NCBI RefSeq assembly: GCF_900108365.1 | Contig: NZ_FNWQ01000002.1 | Coordinates: 1,054,001 to 1,118,000 of the forward strand | Reading direction: 5' to 3' | Source: Chryseobacterium culicis | GTDB lineage: Bacteria; Bacteroidota; Bacteroidia; Flavobacteriales; Weeksellaceae | DNA: 64,000 nucleotides | Shown: positions 34,130 through 45,098 of the stretch, piece after piece | Layout: each line of letters starts with the position of its first letter | Numbering within the stretch: position 1 is the first letter of the stretch | Notes under the pieces: generated by a model | The model's database searches: none | What the model saw: the letters and a program-made list of their open reading frames with translations, nothing else | Told to the model about the DNA's origin: nothing | Program-made: the position numbers and the translations under genes

Positions 34130-35332
34130 GGAAAGCTGTATGGGTTTGGGAGGATCAGGTTTCTGGGCATCTCCAAATACCGTTTTTCCACCGAAGCGCC
34201 ATGAATTTTGACGTTCTTCTTCAATCACCTGCTGAATATCAAAATCCGGAGTAAAGTCTTTTTCTGCTGTGGCTACAATCTGATGAAGTTTATTGATAGA
34301 GTTCAGCTTATCAGAATTCCCCAGTTTGGATTTCTCAATTCCTTTTCTGAGAATGCTGATACTCTCATCATAGGTATTGACCGGAACGGGGAAAGGATGA
34401 CCATCTTTACCTCCATGAGCAAAAGAAAACCTGGCAGGATCTGCAAATCTTGATGGTGCACCGTGGATCACCTCACTTACCAAAGCCAGTGACTGCATCG
34501 TTCTCGGTCCTACCCCTTCCAGCATCAGCAGATCTTCAAAATTTTGAGGCTGCTGTTCTCTTGTAACATACAAAAGGGCGCCCAGACGCTTCAGGTCAAC
34601 ATCAGAAGCCTGGACATCGTGGTGAGCAGGAAGTATAAGTCTTGCAAAGTCTTTCATCACTTCTGCAGAATCGGTATGGGAAATATCCAGAATTCCTTTT
34701 CTGTTTTCTGAAGCTTCACTATCGGTAAGGTTAAGTATTCTTCCTCTTGAAATCCCGTTAATTCCTGTGTGAGGGTTTTCTACAAATGAGGTAATGTTTC
34801 CGGAATGCCAGTGGTATCTTCTTGCGGTGCCGTCAGATTCATGCATTCCCTGCTGAATAACGCTCCAGTTTCCATTGTCTGAAAGAATGAAGTTGTGCAG
34901 ATACAGCTGGTATCCATCCTGAATGGCTGTATTATCTACCTTTGCGGAAAGTTTGCTGGCTCTTACCAGATCTGTTCCGTTTAATCCGGTTTTATCTGCA
35001 ATTCTGATGAGTTCCGATGGAGTTTCCCGTGAAAATTTTCCTTTTCCGCCACAGATATAGAGTCCAAGAGATTGGGAATTCGGATTAATAGAACGTTTCA
35101 AAGCACCCATAACGGAGGTGGTAATTCCTGAAGAATGCCAGTCCATTCCCATTACGGCTCCAAAACTCTGAAACCAGAACGGATCTGCCAATCTGCGCAA
35201 TACTTCATCTTTACCGTAATCCATCAGGATGACTTCAATTATAGACAGCCCCAGAACAGACATGCGTTCATACAGCCAGGGCGGTACTTTGCCATAGTGA
35301 AGCGGTAAATCTGCTGTTCCTGATCTTTTCAT
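34121..35332 (-). CDS. DUF763 domain-containing protein
   Basis: A 403-residue protein beginning MKRSGTADLPLHYGKVPPWL, the start typical of the DUF763 family of bacteria and archaea. A helix-hairpin-helix-like segment (FEDLLMLEGVGPRTMQSLALV, about 266-286) and the FSFAHGGKDGHPFPVPV block are also family features. The HhH element hints at nucleic-acid binding, but no activity has been assigned. It is monocistronic. Confidence 0.9.
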   Translation of the reverse strand: MKRSGTADLPLHYGKVPPWLYERMSVLGLSIIEVILMDYGKDEVLRRLADPFWFQSFGAVMGMDWHSSGITTSVMGALKRSINPNSQSLGLYICGGKGKFSRETPSELIRIADKTGLNGTDLVRASKLSAKVDNTAIQDGYQLYLHNFILSDNGNWSVIQQGMHESDGTARRYHWHSGNITSFVENPHTGINGISRGRILNLTDSEASENRKGILDISHTDSAEVMKDFARLILPAHHDVQASDVDLKRLGALLYVTREQQPQNFEDLLMLEGVGPRTMQSLALVSEVIHGAPSRFADPARFSFAHGGKDGHPFPVPVNTYDESISILRKGIEKSKLGNSDKLNSINKLHQIVATAEKDFTPDFDIQQVIEEERQNSWRFGGKTVFGDAQKPDPPKPIQLSLF

Positions 35333-35411
35333 CCTGTTATCAAACTGTAAAGGTAGGATTTATTCACTGTATTATTTAATGATCCGGATCATTATATTAT
35401 TGAATTATGAA

Positions 35412-36542
35412 TTACCGGATAAATCTTGTAAAAGAAAAGCTGACCTCACGCATTTCCTGCTCATTTTTACCGGATTCAAACTGAGCTTTCCGGGCATAGA
35501 TTCTCATTTTTTGCTCATAATCAGCAATGGCTCCGGATATCGTTGGGTGTTTTCCGTCTGTCAGGTTTTCAGATAAGATTAAAGCATCCAGCAAGCCGGT
35601 ATTTACCCCTTGCCCCGCAAAAGGAGGCATTATGTGGGCAGCATCACCAATAAGCGTTACAGGGAGGGGGCGGTTATTTTTCCAGGGTTTGTCTAGTGGA
35701 ATTCTTCTGGCCGGCAGCCCTGCAAACAAGGAAGTTGAAAGAAATAACTGTTGATAAAGCATACTCCAGGATGAAAATCTTTCTGAAAGAAACTGACGGA
35801 TCTGTTCAGTATTTTTAAAATCTAATGGGCATCCTTCTTTCCATTCTTCGGGCTTTTTGAATATGACGCCATAAGTCAAAGCACCGTTATTACATGGATT
35901 GGCAACTAATAAATTACCTTCAAAAGCAGCCATAGGTCTTTTGCCATCACACCATTCAAAAAATTCCGGACAAGTTTTTTCAGGATTTACTACATCTCCC
36001 TGAATGATAAAAGTTCCTGTTTCCTCCACTTCAGAATTCGTAACGTATTTTCTGACTCTGGACATTCCTCCGTTGGCGCCAATAACGAAATCCGCAGTGA
36101 CATCAGGCTTATCTTTAAAGTGCAGCAGCCATTTGCTGTCTGTTTCTTCCATTGCGATAAATTTCCTATCCCAGATCACGGTATCATCTGCAAGGCTGCC
36201 AAGCAGCATTTCTCTCAAATTATTTCTGTTGATTTCAGGATTTTCATATTGATTTTCGGGGGTAATTTCTTTTGTAAACAGAATATTTCCCTTCTCGTCA
36301 GCAACAGTAATACCCATAGGCAGTGCCTCTTTGTAATATTGATCAAGAAGACCTGCTTTTTTCAGCGCTTTCTGTCCTGTTTGCTTATGAAGATCCAATG
36401 TGCCGCCCAAGACCCTTGTATGGGCATTCCTATCTCTTTCGTAGACATTGACTATAGCTCCTTTTTGCTGAAGTAAAACTGCCATGGTTAACCCTACGGG
36501 CCCGGCGCCAATAATGGCGACTTTTTTATGATTGAGTACCAT
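35412..36542 (-). CDS. Tet(X)-like FAD-dependent monooxygenase
   Basis: A 376-residue class A flavoprotein monooxygenase strikingly like Tet(X), the enzyme that hydroxylates and inactivates tetracyclines. FAD motifs are GAGPVG (12-17), YERD (34-37) and GDAAHIMPPFAGQGVNTG with Asp300. Long matches to Tet(X) as I recall it include NPEINRN, DTVIWDRK and EVEETGTF. Of the substrate-pocket residues, Gln181, Arg202 and Met204 (Tet(X) Gln192, Arg213, Met215) are kept, but Val213 and Thr223 replace Tet(X) Phe224 and His234. It may be a chromosomal Tet(X) relative with reduced or different substrate range. It is near an AraC regulator but not near a transposase. Confidence 0.87.
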   Translation of the reverse strand: MVLNHKKVAIIGAGPVGLTMAVLLQQKGAIVNVYERDRNAHTRVLGGTLDLHKQTGQKALKKAGLLDQYYKEALPMGITVADEKGNILFTKEITPENQYENPEINRNNLREMLLGSLADDTVIWDRKFIAMEETDSKWLLHFKDKPDVTADFVIGANGGMSRVRKYVTNSEVEETGTFIIQGDVVNPEKTCPEFFEWCDGKRPMAAFEGNLLVANPCNNGALTYGVIFKKPEEWKEGCPLDFKNTEQIRQFLSERFSSWSMLYQQLFLSTSLFAGLPARRIPLDKPWKNNRPLPVTLIGDAAHIMPPFAGQGVNTGLLDALILSENLTDGKHPTISGAIADYEQKMRIYARKAQFESGKNEQEMREVSFSFTRFIR

Positions 36543-36590
36543 AACTTTGAATGTATTTATTATGGCACAAAATTCAGGAATGCAGTTGTA

Positions 36591-37424
36591 TCATGCTTGT
36601 ACAAATGCGACAAAATCATTGCTAAAGATTTGTTTCCTTTTTTTAGATTCCCGAGCAAAAACGGCAGGTGTGGTACCACTGTACCGCTTAAATTCTCTGC
36701 TTAAATGAGACTGGTCCGCGTATCCGAATTCCTGCGCAAGTTCAGCAATGGAGGTCTCCGGAGTGTGCCAAAGACGGTTACGGATCTGTTCGAAGCGCAT
36801 AACTGAAGATACGTCCTTTACGGTATGACCGGATGATTGTTTAAATTTTCGTTCCAATGTCCTGACAGTGGTGTGTGCTGAATCCGCTACCTTATTTACA
36901 GGGATGGCTCCGTTATTTTTTCTCATAGCGGATCCTGCTTTGGAAAGCACAGTATCTTCTTTGCTAATGGTGTGTAATTTCAGGAAATAGTGTTTCACTT
37001 CAGCAACAGCTTCCTGTATTTTTCCCTGAATCATAAGAGCGCTCAATACCGTTTGAAGCTTTGCTAATGGATGTTCGAAAGTATGTATTCCGTTTTCTGT
37101 TTTTTCGGATGAGAGCCCCAATACATCAAAAACAGCCCATGGAAAACATCTTATGCCAATAATTTCCAATTGTTTTTGCGCGTGAAAAAATGCAGGCTGA
37201 TTAAGCAGTCCCATGATAAAAGGAGAAGGTAAATCCTGTAGAATTCCGTGATGAGAAATGCGGCATCCGTTTCCGAAATGAAAGATGATTTCTGCATACC
37301 CATCTGGAAGCACTGTAAATTCTGACAGTGCTTCTCCATAGTCCCTCCTGTTATACCAAAAGCATCTGATGGCATCTCTTAAATCTTCCGGGACTTCAAA
37401 TTCCTGATGTATATTAGAAAACAT
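36591..37424 (-). CDS. AraC family transcriptional regulator
   Basis: A 277-residue regulator. The N-terminal half (about 1-150) resembles the DUF6597-type sensor of AraC proteins (FEVPEDLRDAIRCFWY, LPDGYAEIIFHFG). The C-terminal AraC HTH pair is VADSAHTTVRTLERKFKQSSG and IAELAQEFGYADQSHLSREFKRYSG (about 181-255). It lies 48 bp upstream of the Tet(X)-like gene on the same strand, so it may be co-transcribed with and control it. Effector unknown. Confidence 0.9.
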   Translation of the reverse strand: MFSNIHQEFEVPEDLRDAIRCFWYNRRDYGEALSEFTVLPDGYAEIIFHFGNGCRISHHGILQDLPSPFIMGLLNQPAFFHAQKQLEIIGIRCFPWAVFDVLGLSSEKTENGIHTFEHPLAKLQTVLSALMIQGKIQEAVAEVKHYFLKLHTISKEDTVLSKAGSAMRKNNGAIPVNKVADSAHTTVRTLERKFKQSSGHTVKDVSSVMRFEQIRNRLWHTPETSIAELAQEFGYADQSHLSREFKRYSGTTPAVFARESKKRKQIFSNDFVAFVQA

Positions 37425-37458
37425 AGTTTGAGTAACTCTGCTTTTTTCGAGATAAACG

Positions 37459-37806
37459 TTAATGGTGAGACAATATATTGACCAGTTTCTGAAACGGATC
37501 TTTTACAAAGAATCTGCGCACGCCCCACTCTTCATTGGTCAGATCATACGTGACTTCAAAACCTGCATTTTTCATTTTGCTGTACACTTCATCTACATTA
37601 TCTACCTCGATGGAAAGATCCGGAACTTCCGTATCATTTCCTCCCTGACTGGCAAAGCTGATCTGAATTTTGGTTTCTTCATGATTTCCCAGTGTTTTGA
37701 TCCAACCGTGATCCATCAGAACATCCAGTTCCAGAATATCCTGATAAAACTGATGGGCTTTGGAAAGATCATCCGTTTTAATATTGGCTACGATTCTTTT
37801 TACCAT
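37459..37806 (-). CDS. VOC family (glyoxalase-like) protein
   Basis: A 115-residue VOC protein: MVKRIVANIKTDDLSKAHQF, an SFASQGGNDTEVPDLSIEVD strand, and WGVRRFFVKDPFQKLVNI at the end. It lies 34 bp before the AraC gene on the same strand and probably shares its transcript. A strong terminator separates it from tpx upstream. Likely role unknown; VOC proteins next to monooxygenase genes can be resistance proteins. Confidence 0.85.
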   Translation of the reverse strand: MVKRIVANIKTDDLSKAHQFYQDILELDVLMDHGWIKTLGNHEETKIQISFASQGGNDTEVPDLSIEVDNVDEVYSKMKNAGFEVTYDLTNEEWGVRRFFVKDPFQKLVNILSHH

Positions 37807-37824
37807 TGTCTACATATTTCCATT

Positions 37825-37868
37825 AAAAAGCCTTGTGAAATTACGTAAAATTTCCCAAGGCTTTTTTT
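37825..37868 (-). terminator. Rho-independent terminator downstream of tpx
   Basis: Stem AAAAAGCCTTG (37825-37835) with CAAGGCTTTTT (37856-37866). It stops minus-strand transcription from tpx before the VOC-AraC-monooxygenase group. Confidence 0.8.
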
Positions 37869-37884
37869 ACAAAAATTATTTCTA

Positions 37885-38388
37885 TTAGTTATTCAGTGCA
37901 GCAAGAGCAGCATCATAATTAGGCTCATCAGCAATTTCCGGAACCTGCTCCGTGTAAATTACTTTGTTGTTTTCGTCTGTAACGATCACGGCACGGCTCA
38001 ATAGTCCTTTCATAGGAGAATCTGCGATGGTCACTTCATAATCGTCTCCAAAGCTGCTTCTGAAGTCTGAAAGTGTTTCTACGTTATTCAAACCTTCTGC
38101 TGCACAGAATCTTCCTAATGCGAACGGAAGGTCTTTTGAAACATTAATGATCACTGTATTATCAAGTTTGGAAGCCTCTTCATTGAATTTTCTTGAAGAA
38201 GCAGCACAGGTAGGGGTATCAATGCTTGGGAAAATGTTGAATACTTTTTTCTTTCCTGCAAAAGTTTCCAGCGTTTTTACCGCTAAACCAGAGTCTACCA
38301 ATGCAAAGTCTTTTACAGTGGATCCTACAGATGGCAATGTTCCTATTGTGTGTACTTCGTTTCCTTTTAAAGTGATTGTCGTTGACAT
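37885..38388 (-). CDS. tpx: Thiol peroxidase
   Basis: A 167-residue atypical 2-Cys peroxiredoxin. The peroxidatic Cys61 lies in NIFPSIDTPTCAASSRKFNE and the resolving Cys95 in RFCAAEGLNNV, at the 34-residue spacing of E. coli Tpx. It reduces alkyl hydroperoxides with thioredoxin as reductant, in the cytoplasm (no signal peptide). Monocistronic. A perfect TAAATTTG -7 element lies on the minus strand at 38411-38418. A secreted paralog is at 59980. Confidence 0.96.
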   Translation of the reverse strand: MSTTITLKGNEVHTIGTLPSVGSTVKDFALVDSGLAVKTLETFAGKKKVFNIFPSIDTPTCAASSRKFNEEASKLDNTVIINVSKDLPFALGRFCAAEGLNNVETLSDFRSSFGDDYEVTIADSPMKGLLSRAVIVTDENNKVIYTEQVPEIADEPNYDAALAALNN

Positions 38389-40966
<2,578 letters not shown>

Positions 40967-40986
40967 TGCTCCGTTTTATATAAATG

Positions 40987-41015
40987 AAAAAGCTCCTTTT
41001 TAAGGGGCTTTTTTT
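40987..41015 (+). terminator. Rho-independent terminator
   Basis: AAAAAGCTCC with GGGGCTTTTTTT (one G-T pair). It ends the icd transcript. Confidence 0.75.
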
Positions 41016-41055
41016 GTGTAAACCACTCCGGAATTTAAAAACCAGACTATTTAAA

Positions 41056-41110
41056 ACCACCCCGTCAAAAATTCAAAGAATTTTTGACACCCTTCCTCAG
41101 GAGGGAAATA
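41056..41110. repeat. Intergenic repeat remnant with perfect 11-bp hairpin
   Basis: GTCAAAAATTC (41064-41074) pairs with GAATTTTTGAC (41078-41088), flanked by ACCACCCC and CACCCTTCCTCAGGAGGG. This text resembles a dispersed intergenic element seen across Bacteroidetes. No gene is associated with it. Confidence 0.4.
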
Positions 41111-41170
41111 CTGAGCACATACTTACTCATCAAGGCCGGCGCGTCCCTAATCCCTGCAACCTAACAACTC

Positions 41171-41506
41171 TCACCTATCCTCCACAATTACTCTCCTGTG
41201 TTCTCTCCCCCAGCTGATCATTTCCTGGATGATGTTTCCAAAAGTTCGGCAGTATTCGGTAGGCTCATATACTATTAAAACGGGAGTTTCCGGGTAAACT
41301 GTGCGTTTTACCAGCTTATTCAGTTCCATATCTTTCAGTTCTTTGGAAAGCATTCTGGTGGTAATTCCGGGAATGCTTCGTTCAATTTCCCTGAAGCGTC
41401 TGTTACCGTTACAAATTGAATTGATAACAGGAATCCGCCATTTTCCTCCAATAAAATAAAGGGTATCCTGTAATGCTCTAAGTTCTTCTGTCTGATCTCT
41501 TTCCAT
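41171..41506 (-). CDS. HxlR family transcriptional regulator
   Basis: A 111-residue winged-helix regulator. LYFIGGKWRIPVINSICNGNRRFREIERSIPGITTRMLSKELKDME covers most of the HxlR fold, and TVYPETPVLIVYEPTEYCRT the wing and C-terminal helix. HxlR proteins act as dimers and often repress a divergent oxidoreductase gene in response to aldehydes or oxidants. Here the divergent SDR begins 101 bp away. The frame runs 8 codons further upstream, but MERDQTEE is a better start. Confidence 0.88.
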   Translation of the reverse strand: MERDQTEELRALQDTLYFIGGKWRIPVINSICNGNRRFREIERSIPGITTRMLSKELKDMELNKLVKRTVYPETPVLIVYEPTEYCRTFGNIIQEMISWGREHRRVIVEDR

Positions 41507-41607
41507 AACTGCAAAGTTAAGTGGTATCATTCGTTATATTGATATACTCTGTGATACTGGTAACAAAAGTATACCAATTTCAAATAACTTTGTCAAAAAA
41601 TTTTACA
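41507..41607. promoter_or_regulatory. hxlR/SDR divergent control region
   Basis: A perfect -7 TAACTTTG at 41585-41592 serves the SDR. Upstream lie GGTATC (41522-41527) and GTATACC (41571-41577) inverted arms with two internal ATAC/GATAC-type half-sites, a plausible HxlR operator region overlapping the promoter. Confidence 0.45.
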
Positions 41608-42354
41608 ATGAAAAAATTAAGTAATAAAATAGCTGTCGTAACAGGAGGAAACAGCGGTATCGGATTCGCTGCAGCAAAACAGCTGATTTCAGAAGGCGCA
41701 ACGGTAATAATCACCGGAAGACGAAAAGAAGCTGTAGAAAAAGCGGCTCAGGAACTTGGAGCTGTTCCTTTCGTTGCAGATCAGGCTAATCTTGATGATA
41801 TTGATTTATTAAAGAAGGAAATAGGCAAACAATTTGGAAAAGTAGACATCCTGTTCGTCAATGCAGGCATTACAGGAACTCTGACACCGATTGAAAATAT
41901 GGATGTAGAAAATTTTGATCAGGTGATGGATATAAATTTCAGGGGAGCTTATTTTACGTTAAGCAAATTCATTCCTCTATTAAATGAAGGAGCTTCTGTT
42001 ATCTTTTTATCTTCTATTGTAGCTTCTACCTATAAACCTAACAGTTCGGCATATCAGGCAAGCAAAGCCGCGTTGAATTCTATCGCCAAAACAGCCGCCG
42101 CAGAATTAGCTCCAAGAAAAATCAGAGTGAATATGATAAGTCCGGGTCCTATAAAAACAGAAATAATGAAGAAAGCGGGACTGGATGAAGAAACGTTGAA
42201 GAATCTTTCCGGCTATCTTATTGACCAAATTCCCTTGAAGAAAATGGGAACCGCTGAGGAAGTTGCAAAACTGGTTACTTATTTATCAGATAATGAATCT
42301 TCCAGCTACGTCACCGGAACCGAAATTGTTATCGACGGCGGCATGATCCTGTAA
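41608..42354 (+). CDS. SDR family oxidoreductase
   Basis: A 248-residue classical SDR with TGGNSGIG (about 12-19), NAGI, Ser in LSSIVAST, and the active-site pair in AYQASKAA, with the C-terminal VTGTEIVIDGGM. The motif set is intact. It is divergent from an HxlR regulator and carries its own promoter and terminator. The usual inference is that HxlR responds to a substrate of this enzyme. A longer upstream frame (41521) is not used because it precedes the -7 element. Confidence 0.9.
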   Translation: MKKLSNKIAVVTGGNSGIGFAAAKQLISEGATVIITGRRKEAVEKAAQELGAVPFVADQANLDDIDLLKKEIGKQFGKVDILFVNAGITGTLTPIENMDVENFDQVMDINFRGAYFTLSKFIPLLNEGASVIFLSSIVASTYKPNSSAYQASKAALNSIAKTAAAELAPRKIRVNMISPGPIKTEIMKKAGLDEETLKNLSGYLIDQIPLKKMGTAEEVAKLVTYLSDNESSSYVTGTEIVIDGGMIL

Positions 42355-42369
42355 AAGGTAGATTATTCA

Positions 42370-42400
42370 AATCCCGGCGGCACAATCACCGGGATTTTTC
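42370..42400 (+). terminator. Rho-independent terminator
   Basis: Stem AATCCCGG (42370-42377) with CCGGGATT (42389-42396), then TTTTC. It ends the SDR transcript. Confidence 0.75.
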
Positions 42401-42420
42401 ATGTGTATATTCAGGCTGAA

Positions 42421-42449
42421 AAATTCCGGATTCGCCTTTTAATTTGTCC
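42421..42449. promoter_or_regulatory. Paired box upstream of the haem/P460 operon (shared with 46075)
   Basis: Two direct half-sites, AAATTCCGG at 42421 and AATTTGTCC at 42441, start 20 bp apart. The 29-bp block matches that at 46075-46103 at 23 of 29 positions, and both start exactly 70 bp upstream of an identical TACTTTTGAATCA. The 9-bp halves two helical turns apart suit a LytTR-type response regulator, and such a regulator gene lies between the two blocks. Confidence 0.5.
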
Positions 42450-42490
42450 AATTCAGCCTGTTTTCTTTTTCACAGCATGCATTACCCGCC

Positions 42491-42498
42491 TACTTTTG
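42491..42498 (+). promoter_or_regulatory. -7 promoter element TACTTTTG
   Basis: Perfect TAnnTTTG, 29 bp before the ATG at 42527, in a 13-base context (TACTTTTGAATCA) identical to that of the DUF1223 promoter at 46145. Confidence 0.6.
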
Positions 42499-42526
42499 AA
42501 TCAGAAAAATAAAAGCAATACACATT

Positions 42527-43501
42527 ATGGAGACCGTAAAGAAAAAAAGAAATCCCATTGCCATCGTATTTCTGGCTATACTAGGTATTTTCGGAGGATT
42601 ACAGCTGTTCAGCAAGCCGCTGGAAGGAAAGCCGGTTACACGGCAAATTGAGGCACCAAAGGAAGTGATCAGCATTCTTGAAAACTCGTGTTTCAACTGT
42701 CATTCCAATCAGCAGAACCTAAGCTGGTATGATAAAATTGCCCCTGTTTCTTGGGCTGTAAATAAAGATATCAAAAGGGCCAGAGAAGTGCTCAATTTTT
42801 CAGAATGGGAAAAATATTCTCCCGCTGATCATCAGGGGAAAATGTACGCTATTCTCAACATGATGAAAAGCGGAAAAATGCCTCTTCACGAATATACACT
42901 GCTCCATCCTTCTGCTAAAATTACGGAGAAAGATATTGAAACGATAAAAAAATATACGCTTTCACTATCTTCAGTAAGCTCCTCAACTCAAAAAAAGATA
43001 GAAACACCTCAAGCTGTATCCATTCCGGCATCAACAAAATTTCCGGTTTCCCCGAATGGAGTTCGGTATACTCCTGATTTTAAAAACTGGAAGGTGATCA
43101 GCATGAGTACGCTGTTTGATCATTCCATTCGTGTAATCTACGGAAATGATATCGCTGTAAAAGCCGTAGAAACCGAGAATTTCCATCCATGGCCAGAGGG
43201 AAGCATCGTGGTAAAATCCGTATGGAAGCAGCAGGAGCTCCCGGATGGAGAAATCAGGCCTGGTAAATTTATCAATGCTCAGTTTATGGTAAAAGATTCC
43301 AAGCGCTATCAAGATACCGAAGGCTGGGGATTTGCAAAATTCTCGGGAGATGAACTTCATCCTACCGGAAAAACCGCATCATTTGCCAAAGAATCGTGCA
43401 TTGCCTGCCACAGACAGCTTGCAGAAAAAACAGGATACCTGTTTGATGTTCCTATGAAAGTGAATACCCAGAGATTAATTCAAAATTTACAGAAAAAATG
43501 A
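42527..43501 (+). CDS. Membrane-anchored haem-binding/cytochrome P460-like protein
   Basis: A 324-residue protein with an N-terminal membrane anchor (about 10-25). A haem-binding domain with CxxCH at Cys55-Cys58-His59 follows (NSCFNCHSNQQNLSWYDKIAPVSW). The C-terminal part resembles cytochrome P460, with VIYGNDIAVKAVE, a Trp-rich beta region and a second CxxCH at Cys291-Cys294-His295. Two covalent c-type haems are therefore expected. P460 family members handle hydroxylamine, NO-related chemistry or detoxification; the role here is open. Its stop overlaps the next gene (ATGA). A paired box and strong -7 element lie upstream. Confidence 0.82.
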   Translation: METVKKKRNPIAIVFLAILGIFGGLQLFSKPLEGKPVTRQIEAPKEVISILENSCFNCHSNQQNLSWYDKIAPVSWAVNKDIKRAREVLNFSEWEKYSPADHQGKMYAILNMMKSGKMPLHEYTLLHPSAKITEKDIETIKKYTLSLSSVSSSTQKKIETPQAVSIPASTKFPVSPNGVRYTPDFKNWKVISMSTLFDHSIRVIYGNDIAVKAVETENFHPWPEGSIVVKSVWKQQELPDGEIRPGKFINAQFMVKDSKRYQDTEGWGFAKFSGDELHPTGKTASFAKESCIACHRQLAEKTGYLFDVPMKVNTQRLIQNLQKK

Positions 43502-43941
43502 AAAGTACACTCCTGATCTTCATGGTAAGCCTTATTGCTTTTACCGCCTGCAGTAAAAAAAATAATGATAAAGATAATGAACTTGTGAGGGTTGTTTTTA
43601 ACCCGGGTCATTTAAAACTGGTCTCCAATTCTTTAAATCCTAAGAAAAAAACCATGTCCGCTTTGTATGGAAATGAACAAGCACTGAAATCTTTATCCCA
43701 AGAAACACGGAAACCGGAGGCCGGAACTGTGATGAAACTGGTCACATGGCGCTATCATGATAATCCTCAGTATATCGGCGGAACCATCACCGGAGAATTG
43801 GTGAGTATTGAAACTGTTCAGACTGACCATCTTGGAAATACGTCTTATGATATTAAAAATAATCAGCCCGGAACCTCTCTGCCTGATAAAATGGAAAGAA
43901 TCCGGTATTTTATGAGTTATACACCATTCAGCAGACCCTAA
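43498..43941 (+). CDS. Lipoprotein resembling the P460 fold but without a haem motif
   Basis: A 147-residue lipoprotein (signal to lipobox ACS, Cys18). Residues 50-110, TMSALYGNEQALKSLSQETR and VTWRYHDNPQYIGGTITGELVSIE, line up with the P460-type part of the preceding protein (ISMSTLFDHSIRVIYGNDIA). It lacks any CxxCH, so it likely cannot bind c-type haem. A 4-bp overlap with the P460 gene suggests the two products work together on the cell-envelope side. Homology is by eye and tentative. Confidence 0.65.
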   Translation: MKSTLLIFMVSLIAFTACSKKNNDKDNELVRVVFNPGHLKLVSNSLNPKKKTMSALYGNEQALKSLSQETRKPEAGTVMKLVTWRYHDNPQYIGGTITGELVSIETVQTDHLGNTSYDIKNNQPGTSLPDKMERIRYFMSYTPFSRP

Positions 43942-43962
43942 AAGACAGTCTCGGGATTATTC

Positions 43963-43984
43963 TTATCAATGTTTACTTTGATAA
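43963..43984. promoter_or_regulatory. Inverted repeat TTATCAA/TTGATAA upstream of the LytS-like kinase
   Basis: 7-bp arms at 43963-43969 and 43978-43984 with an 8-bp spacer, about 100 bp before the kinase ATG. A possible operator; nothing in the window identifies a binding protein. Confidence 0.25.
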
Positions 43985-44084
43985 AGCTGATGAATAGCTG
44001 TTCAAATAAAATTCCTGTTTAGTTATTTATCATAATATTTTCGATAAAAAGCATTAATTTAACCTTCTCAAATCAGCAGATTTC

Positions 44085-45098
44085 ATGCAACAGCAAAAAA
44101 TAAAAATCTCACAAGCCATCATCTGGATAAGCTCTGTTTTCCTCGGTATCTTATCTTCCGTACCTCAGCTGGCTTCTCATCAGTTTGACTGGAAAGAAGC
44201 TTTAGTGAATTCGGGAATTACAGCGGCATTTTCTGTGATCATGTGGTACATCAATATTTATATGCTGAACCGCACGAAAAAACGAAGACAGCATATCTCC
44301 TATTCAAGACTGCTTTTAATACTTGCTTTCGGGATGGTGATTATGTTTGGACTGGCATGGATTCAGCAGCTTATTCTCTCTCATATTAATTTCGGTCCGG
44401 TAATGCTGATGGTTGAGGTAAGAGGAATACTGATCAATCTGGTGTGCTATATGTTTCTTAACCTGCTTCAGCATAATTATACAGGTCAGCAGATACAGCT
44501 TGAACTGGAAAAGGTAAAAAGTGATAATCTGGGAGCTCAATATGAATTACTTAAGCAGCAGATTAACCCACACTTTCTCTTTAACAGTCTGAATACCCTA
44601 AAGCTGATGGCGGAAACAGGTGATGAAGAAACAGTAGATTTTGTTGTAAAACTTTCTGATTTTTACAGATTTACCCTTGAAAGCAGAAAGCTGGACCTGA
44701 TCAGCGTTCAGGAAGAAATGAAAATAGTGGACGCTTACCTTTTTCTTCAGAAAGCCCGTTTTGGTGAAGGTATAATCTTTACCAACCTGCTTGAAAATGA
44801 AACCGGTTCTACTCTTATTCCTCCCTTTACACTTCAGCTGCTGGTAGAAAATTGCATCAAACATAATATCGTTTCACAAAGCAAACCATTATCTATTAAA
44901 ATTTATATTGCAGACGATCATATTGTGATGGAAAATCCTATACAGCGGAAAATAAACCCGGAAGACTCTTTAGGCGTTGGGCTGGACAACATTAGGATGC
45001 GCTATAAACATTTGCTGGAAAAAGACATTATTATTCATTCAGACGAAAAAATATTTCAGATAAAACTCCCATTAATCCATGAATATCATCATTATTGA
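44085..45098 (+). CDS. LytS-type sensor histidine kinase
   Basis: A 337-residue kinase of the His_kinase family. Four hydrophobic segments (about 8-30, 35-62, 75-98, 106-125) form the sensor part. The phospho-acceptor motif KQQINPHFLFNSLNTLKLMA contains the His of the PHFLFNSLN signature, and the C-terminal ATPase has LVENCIKHNI and GVGLDNIRMRY. It overlaps its response regulator by 20 bp, so it is the cognate partner. Ligand unknown. The pair sits between two operons that share an upstream box. Confidence 0.92.
   Translation: MQQQKIKISQAIIWISSVFLGILSSVPQLASHQFDWKEALVNSGITAAFSVIMWYINIYMLNRTKKRRQHISYSRLLLILAFGMVIMFGLAWIQQLILSHINFGPVMLMVEVRGILINLVCYMFLNLLQHNYTGQQIQLELEKVKSDNLGAQYELLKQQINPHFLFNSLNTLKLMAETGDEETVDFVVKLSDFYRFTLESRKLDLISVQEEMKIVDAYLFLQKARFGEGIIFTNLLENETGSTLIPPFTLQLLVENCIKHNIVSQSKPLSIKIYIADDHIVMENPIQRKINPEDSLGVGLDNIRMRYKHLLEKDIIIHSDEKIFQIKLPLIHEYHHY

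Noticed and set aside
40984..41217. 77-codon frame after icd
   Set aside because: It covers the icd terminator and a repeat remnant; no protein-like pattern.
44009..44037. AAATTCCTG before the LytS-like gene as a third copy of the paired box
   Set aside because: Only the first half-site resembles the box; no AATTTGTCC-like second half at +20 and no matching -7 distance.
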